DNA of 64,000 bases from Ruegeria pomeroyi (GTDB taxonomy: Bacteria; Pseudomonadota; Alphaproteobacteria; Rhodobacterales; Rhodobacteraceae), in contig NZ_JAGQAG010000001.1 in NCBI RefSeq assembly GCF_021405525.1, forward strand, positions 1,054,001 to 1,118,000. Reading direction: 5' to 3'. Below are positions 63,653 to 64,000 of the stretch, piece by piece. The first letter of the stretch is position 1, and each line of letters starts with the position of its first letter. The translations under genes and the position numbers were made by a program. The notes under the pieces were generated by a model. That model searched no databases. It had not been told where the DNA came from and saw only the letters and a program-made list of their open reading frames with translations.

Positions 63653-64000
63653 TCATTTGCTCATGTTGCCAAGTTCCATGATGCCCTTTGCCGACGGGCC
63701 AACAAGGATGATCAGCAATGGCGGAACCGTCAGCATCATTGTGGCAAGGGTCATTTTGGTTGGCAACTTGTTTGCGGCTTCTTCAGCACGCATCACCCGC
63801 TTGTCGCGCATTTCTCCGGCGTAGACACGCAGCGCTTCGGCAATAGAGGTGCCGAATTGGGCGGACTGGATCATCACGGTGACGAAAGAGGACACATCGA
63901 TCACACCGCAACGAGTACCCATATCGCGCAGTACCTTGTCCTTTTCCTTGCCCGCCTTCATTTCATGGGCGACGACTTCGAATTCGTCTGCCAGATCGGG
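63653..64000 (-). CDS. tadC: Tad pilus assembly protein TadC, C-terminal part (partial)
   Basis: Only the last 115 residues are in the window; the frame stays open to the edge. The sequence DLADEFEVVAHEMKAGKEKDKVLRDMGTRCGVIDVSSFVTVMIQSAQFGTSIAEALRVYAGEMRDKRVMRAEEAANKLPTKMTLATMMLTVPPLLIILVGPS is the GspF/TadC type II secretion F domain, with a characteristic QSAQFGTSIAEALRVYA segment and a C-terminal transmembrane helix. TadC is the inner-membrane platform of the Tad pilus. Upstream tad genes lie outside. Confidence 0.92.
   Translation of the reverse strand, partial: PDLADEFEVVAHEMKAGKEKDKVLRDMGTRCGVIDVSSFVTVMIQSAQFGTSIAEALRVYAGEMRDKRVMRAEEAANKLPTKMTLATMMLTVPPLLIILVGPSAKGIMELGNMSK

Overview
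The window is high-GC (roughly 64%), densely coding alphaproteobacterial chromosome. Gene content and protein sequences point to the Roseobacter group of the Rhodobacteraceae, most like Ruegeria (formerly Silicibacter): an atpG-atpD-atpC end, a phosphatidylcholine synthase, DUF1127 and DUF484 proteins, the ruv-ybgC-tol-pal-cpoB-tilS-ftsH order, fhs and folD flanking a chorismate mutase, and a Tad pilus locus. It is mostly core chromosome. I saw no prophage, insertion sequence, CRISPR array, rRNA or tRNA gene.

Layout. 1-2.0 kb: end of the F1 ATP synthase operon, closed by a terminator, then an H-type lectin gene. 2.5-5.1 kb: prs and a divergent isomerase/hydrolase pair. 5.1-11.5 kb: ltaE-ycgN-ribF operon, a DUF4239 gene split by an amber codon, MaoC hydratase, HAD hydrolase, GlxA-type regulator and GFA enzyme. 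11.5-21.1 kb: Mn pyrophosphatase, two tandem TraB/GumN proteins, DUF2161, truA, the ycjX-GNAT-ycjF operon, truncated hemoglobin opposite a VIT metal transporter, and a lipoprotein. 21.2-24.4 kb: ileS, preceded by a possible isoleucine-rich leader peptide. 24.5-31.7 kb: ogt, a Gre-like protein, a methyltransferase, pcs, xerC-DUF484, a transaldolase and priA. 31.9-38.8 kb: an ECF sigma/anti-sigma/secreted-repeat operon, a YeeE-type transporter, MFS, MATE, prmA.

38.9-51.3 kb is the best-defined functional block: ruvCAB (Holliday junction processing), then ybgC-tolQRAB-pal-cpoB (trans-envelope constriction machinery), tilS and ftsH. 51.4-55.2 kb: MOSC protein, then fhs, a chorismate mutase and folD; fhs and folD together interconvert formate and methylene-tetrahydrofolate. 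55.4-59.3 kb: a membrane LytTR protein and two members (PdeM and an Lhr-type helicase) of the ligase-associated DNA repair set. 59.4-64.0 kb: a beta-hydroxyacid dehydrogenase, an AAA ATPase, prepilin peptidase, two TPR lipoproteins and the end of tadC, i.e. the distal part of a Tad/Flp pilus operon read on the minus strand.

The most unusual signals are non-coding. One is a dispersed intergenic repeat family in modular form: a GGGGGCGCTGCCCCC hairpin, a second variable hairpin (often built on AAAATTCGTCGAATTTT), then CCCCCGGAGTATTT and GAAATGAAG. Others are the Ile-codon-rich short ORF and hairpin in front of ileS, an in-frame stop splitting DUF4239, and low-GC patches inside ileS and the dehydrogenase gene. 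Several palindromes sit in divergent promoters. Gene starts were chosen by family length, Shine-Dalgarno sequence and stop/start overlap, and some differ from the longest ORF.
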